Below are positions 60,884 through 64,000 of a DNA stretch of 64,000 bases, piece by piece. Made by a program: the position numbers and the translations under genes. The stretch's first letter is position 1; every line of letters starts with the position of its first letter. The DNA is from Lepidonotus clava. Lineage: Eukaryota > Annelida > Polychaeta > Phyllodocida > Polynoidae. Below the pieces are notes generated by a model. The model was given only the letters and a program-made list of their open reading frames with translations, did not search any database and was not told the origin of the DNA. The stretch spans positions 30,321,075 through 30,385,074 of the forward strand of contig OW387145.1 in NCBI GenBank assembly GCA_936440205.1, read 5' to 3'.

Positions 60884-62622
60884 ATGCGACATACTTCTTT
60901 GGGTCATATAGTGGGATTTCTCCGCAAGGTTAAACTTTCCGAGATACTTGGAAGACCACAATTAGCCAGAATGTCTGCGGATGCTGTCACAGAAATAAAG
61001 ATGGAGTCAGAGGATACAAATCAGCCCTCACCTGCCTCAGAAAAAACCTTAGACATCAAGGCAGAGAAGGATGATGTGGGAACCAAGAGGCCAATTGACG
61101 AGGAGGAAGAGGGAACGGCCGCCAAGAAACCTAAGACAGAAGAGGTGGGTTTTAAAAACAGATATTTGGTAAAGAGAATCGTATATATAATAACAATAAT
61201 ACATAATTCATTTTTATGCAGTGTGAGCCATTTTGCAAGTTTGAACGTCGTGCTTTCATGAGCGCCTGTCGTTTAATTTCTTTGGTAGATCTATTAGTTA
61301 GTATTCAGTGCATATACATGACCCTATATAAAAACTACATCATGTAGACTTTTTATATATGGTAATGTACAATAATAAAATAAAGTTAATGAAAAACGTG
61401 ACGTTAATTTCAATAAATATACAGAAAGTTAACTGGTTCGATTCGATGAAAAAGAATTACTGAATTTACTTCATTAAATATAATACCAGAACGACTAATG
61501 AAATATCCGTCTCCAGTAGGTAGATGTATAAGCCTTTATAAGATAGTAACCATTAAATTAATATTTTGGCTATATGATTTATTTCTACCAGGGAAAATGC
61601 GTTGATTAATATTTATTGTGCCTTTCTGAAATTCCAGGGTGAGAAGGAACACAGTCGACCTTACTACAAGAAGAAAAAAGTAGCAATGCTGGTCATCTAC
61701 TCTGGAAAAGGTTACACCGGCATGCAGATGTAAGCAAACCTCTTGGTATTCATCCTTATATGAATTAGTGATAATTTTGAAAAAGAACAGGTCAATGACC
61801 AGTTCAATTTTCCTCTAAAATAAAACATTTAATCGTTTTAAATCATGTATGTAAGTTGTAACATAAATCAAATATGTACCATCCAGTGACGGTTAGAGCA
61901 ATGTCATACGAAATTGATAATAGGCGGAGCAGAATATTTTTCTGTGACCCTGGGTAAAAGCTATTTATTATCTGAAGCAAGTGTACACATTCCTAATTTC
62001 TGGGTCATTGGTTCCCGGCATAGTAAAATGATAACTTCTACCTTGGACCCAGCGGCCCAGAAAAATATTCACCTCCGTAAAGGCGGCCTTCTTTACACAA
62101 GCCCTATGGATAATCCTGATCTATAATCAATTTTATATAGAAGTGTATTACAAAATCAAAAAATTAAGACATTATTGTTTGGTGGCAGGAACCCCGGGAT
62201 GAAGACAATCGAGCAGGACCTGATGGACGCCTTCAGTAAGGCGGGGATTGTCACCGAGGACCACGTCTCCAAACCGGGCGCAAAGGTAAACTGAGTCATC
62301 ACAGAGACAGGAACACATACAAGATAAGATTGGTCAGGGGAAAAGTTATGTCTCGGTCAATTCTGTCTTGACCATTTGACAAAAGTAGTGCGTGGTACTG
62401 AGTAGCTATGATAGGAGTTGAATATTTAATTCAGGTGCTGAATGTTGATGTTAAAGTTCTACATAGTCGGTTATCTTCTCTCTAATAAGGGTATTATGGG
62501 TAATATTGGAATATATATTGATATTTAATCTCTAATGTGTGATTTTATTTCAGATGGGCTTTCAACGGGCAGCCCGAACTGATAAAGGAGTATCAGCCGC
62601 TGGGCAAGTGGTCTCCCTGAAG
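60884..62622 (+). CDS. PUS1: tRNA pseudouridine synthase PUS1 (5' part; continues beyond the window)
   Basis: Coding exons 60884-61144, 61638-61729, 62189-62285 and 62554-about 62622 give 173 residues, in phase. PUS1 (TruA family) isomerises uridine to pseudouridine in tRNA and other RNAs. [10 protein letters not shown] (108-117) is the family's start motif, and [19 protein letters not shown] (155-173) holds the catalytic aspartate, D160. Spacing and order match human PUS1. The N-terminus has two ATGs: residue 1 in a poor context (CACATGC) followed by a basic, mitochondria-like stretch, and residue 30 (60971, AGAATGT) that starts [10 protein letters not shown]. Human PUS1 likewise makes mitochondrial and nuclear forms. 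[17 protein letters not shown] (69-85) looks like a nuclear signal. The fourth exon ends oddly: AAG is followed by ATAAGT. The remaining exons are not found before 64000. Confidence 0.92.
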
Positions 62623-62628
62623 ATAAGT

Positions 62629-64000
62629 ACCAAAAGATATTTCCTCAAGTTTAGTTTTTGTTGCATTGGTACATATAAGTATAGATCATATAGGTATTAA
62701 GTTACCAACGCAACAAAGGTATAGGTCCATTTTTGAAGTGGGTCTATTGTTGTCGACCAGTGGACCGTGTAATTGTTTAATTGGTGTGCCCTCTCTGACC
62801 CCCCAGTGGTGGTCAGACTGTGGGGCCTCCACTCAGTGTCTTCTCATTGGTCACTGGTGGTAGAGGTAGGAGGGACAGGTATCAGTGATTGACATCCATT
62901 GCCCATGGGTCCTATATATAGAGGTATGTCAAGTTTGAGAGACTGGAAAGCCCAGGTTGCCCTGAAAACAATATTAATTTGTTGTTTCCAATAAATGTAT
63001 TCAAATACTTAAAGCATAAATGTTCAAACTATTTTTATCAATACGCATTTGATTTATCATAACTTAATTATGTAACATATCTTCATTTCAAATTGATTTT
63101 AATTCCAATTTTAGTAAGGGCAAACAAAGAAACAGCAATCCAAACTACTTTTGGCCTTAACTGGCTCCTCTCTGGCCTGACTAAGCGGGGGAGCGAGGGC
63201 CTACCCAGAATGCACCGCGCGGCACCTATATTATCAACCTCCAGCCGTGTGGACCTCACTCCAAACCTGGTCTCTGCCCTGTGAGCACCCACAGGGCATC
63301 ATCATAATGTCCAAAATAGATAGATATTATTTATGTTAAGATGCACAGATACGCTACAACATTATGTCTAAGCATTCCAGTATCAATCAGAATACTGAAT
63401 AAAGCTTATTTATCTAATAGATCATGAAAATACATCTTCACATTTTGAATTGGTCAGGACGGTTACAGATGTGGGTCATAGGTCCCCCCTCCCCCTCCCC
63501 TCCTCCTGTCACCACCCCGACACATACCACCCGGGGTTTATGAACTATCAAAGGGCCGCCTGGAGGAGGGGGGGGTGTAACGGCCAGTGGGAGCCTACGG
63601 ACACCATGCACACAGGGAAATTGAGTGGATATTCCCTCATCAGTACACTATGTTTGAATGCTTCTTATGCTTTTATTTGTGGAGACCTATGGGGATCTTT
63701 GTAAATTTGAAGTTGAACAGATATTGACATCTATGAATATGTAGTTGGATGATTTGGTCATTTACTTATCTAAGCAAGAAACTCACCCAAAAAATGTAAA
63801 CAAATTGACCAAGGGATAATACATTTTTTGTTGTAAAAGTTTCAAGTGTATATCTATATGAAAACGAAATATAAAAACTTCCACTTTAGATATTTCATAT
63901 AATTCAAATGAACAAAAAGTTCACTGTTGTCTCAGTTTTTGATGACACCCTATAAAAAGACAGAATTTTATTGACCAAAATGTGCCTACACTGTGCAAGT
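62629..64000. other. Intron of PUS1 up to the window end
   Basis: No exon encoding the next PUS1 block (W-L-I-D-D-like) could be found here, so the intron probably exceeds 1.3 kb. It includes CpG- and GC-rich patches near 62780-62900, 63140-63290 and 63480-63600 with short frames but no recognised motif. Confidence 0.6.

Noticed and set aside
1-64000. Retrovirus-like elements, LTRs, Polintons, CRISPR arrays, rRNA and intact tRNA genes
   Set aside because: No reverse transcriptase, integrase, capsid or envelope frame, no paired long terminal repeats, and no complete RNA gene could be recognised by eye.

Overview
The window looks like nuclear DNA of a marine invertebrate. Genes are split into many short exons with GT-AG introns, the background is AT-rich, many small inverted-repeat DNA transposons (MITEs) interrupt introns and spacers, and the palindrome TAGGCCTA recurs. 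The five genes all have animal relatives. I lean towards a deuterostome such as an echinoderm, but the sequence alone does not fix the phylum.

Layout, left to right. (1) The last four coding exons of a leucine-rich-repeat gene, possibly of F-box type (+, 1148-4128); its 5' part lies outside the window. (2) An intronless Golgi carbohydrate sulfotransferase (+, 7816-9033). (3) A five-exon mitochondrial ornithine carrier of the SLC25A15 type (-, 14305-22659), with a 5.8 kb first intron holding several mobile elements. (4) A gene-free spacer of about 12 kb (22.7-34.9 kb) with MITEs and homopolymer runs. (5) A 22-exon TTC31-like gene (+, 34994-54376). I assembled it exon by exon; all junction phases agree and it gives 627 residues with the order J domain, acidic run, lysine-rich helix, three TPRs, UBA-like domain, RRM and CCCH zinc finger. 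(6) A 4.5 kb spacer, then a 958-bp fold-back element built from about 22 short palindromes. (7) Directly after it, the 5' part of the tRNA pseudouridine synthase gene PUS1 (+, 5' exon ending 60004, coding from 60884), which runs out of the window.

The genes do not form one pathway and there is no operon. Two are mitochondrial or partly mitochondrial (SLC25A15, PUS1), two are tied to RNA (TTC31-like, PUS1), one modifies glycans. The TTC31-like and PUS1 promoters share an exact 11-base motif whose reverse complement fits the CTCF core.

The most unusual items are the J-TPR-UBA-RRM-CCCH protein with possible alternative ends, the palindrome-array element at the PUS1 promoter, an 81-bp near-perfect palindrome 450 bp upstream of the TTC31-like gene, a CpG-rich hairpin satellite inside that gene, and a PUS1 exon that ends in AAG followed by ATAAGT instead of GTAAGT. 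I recognised no retrovirus-like element, LTR, CRISPR array, rRNA or intact tRNA gene.
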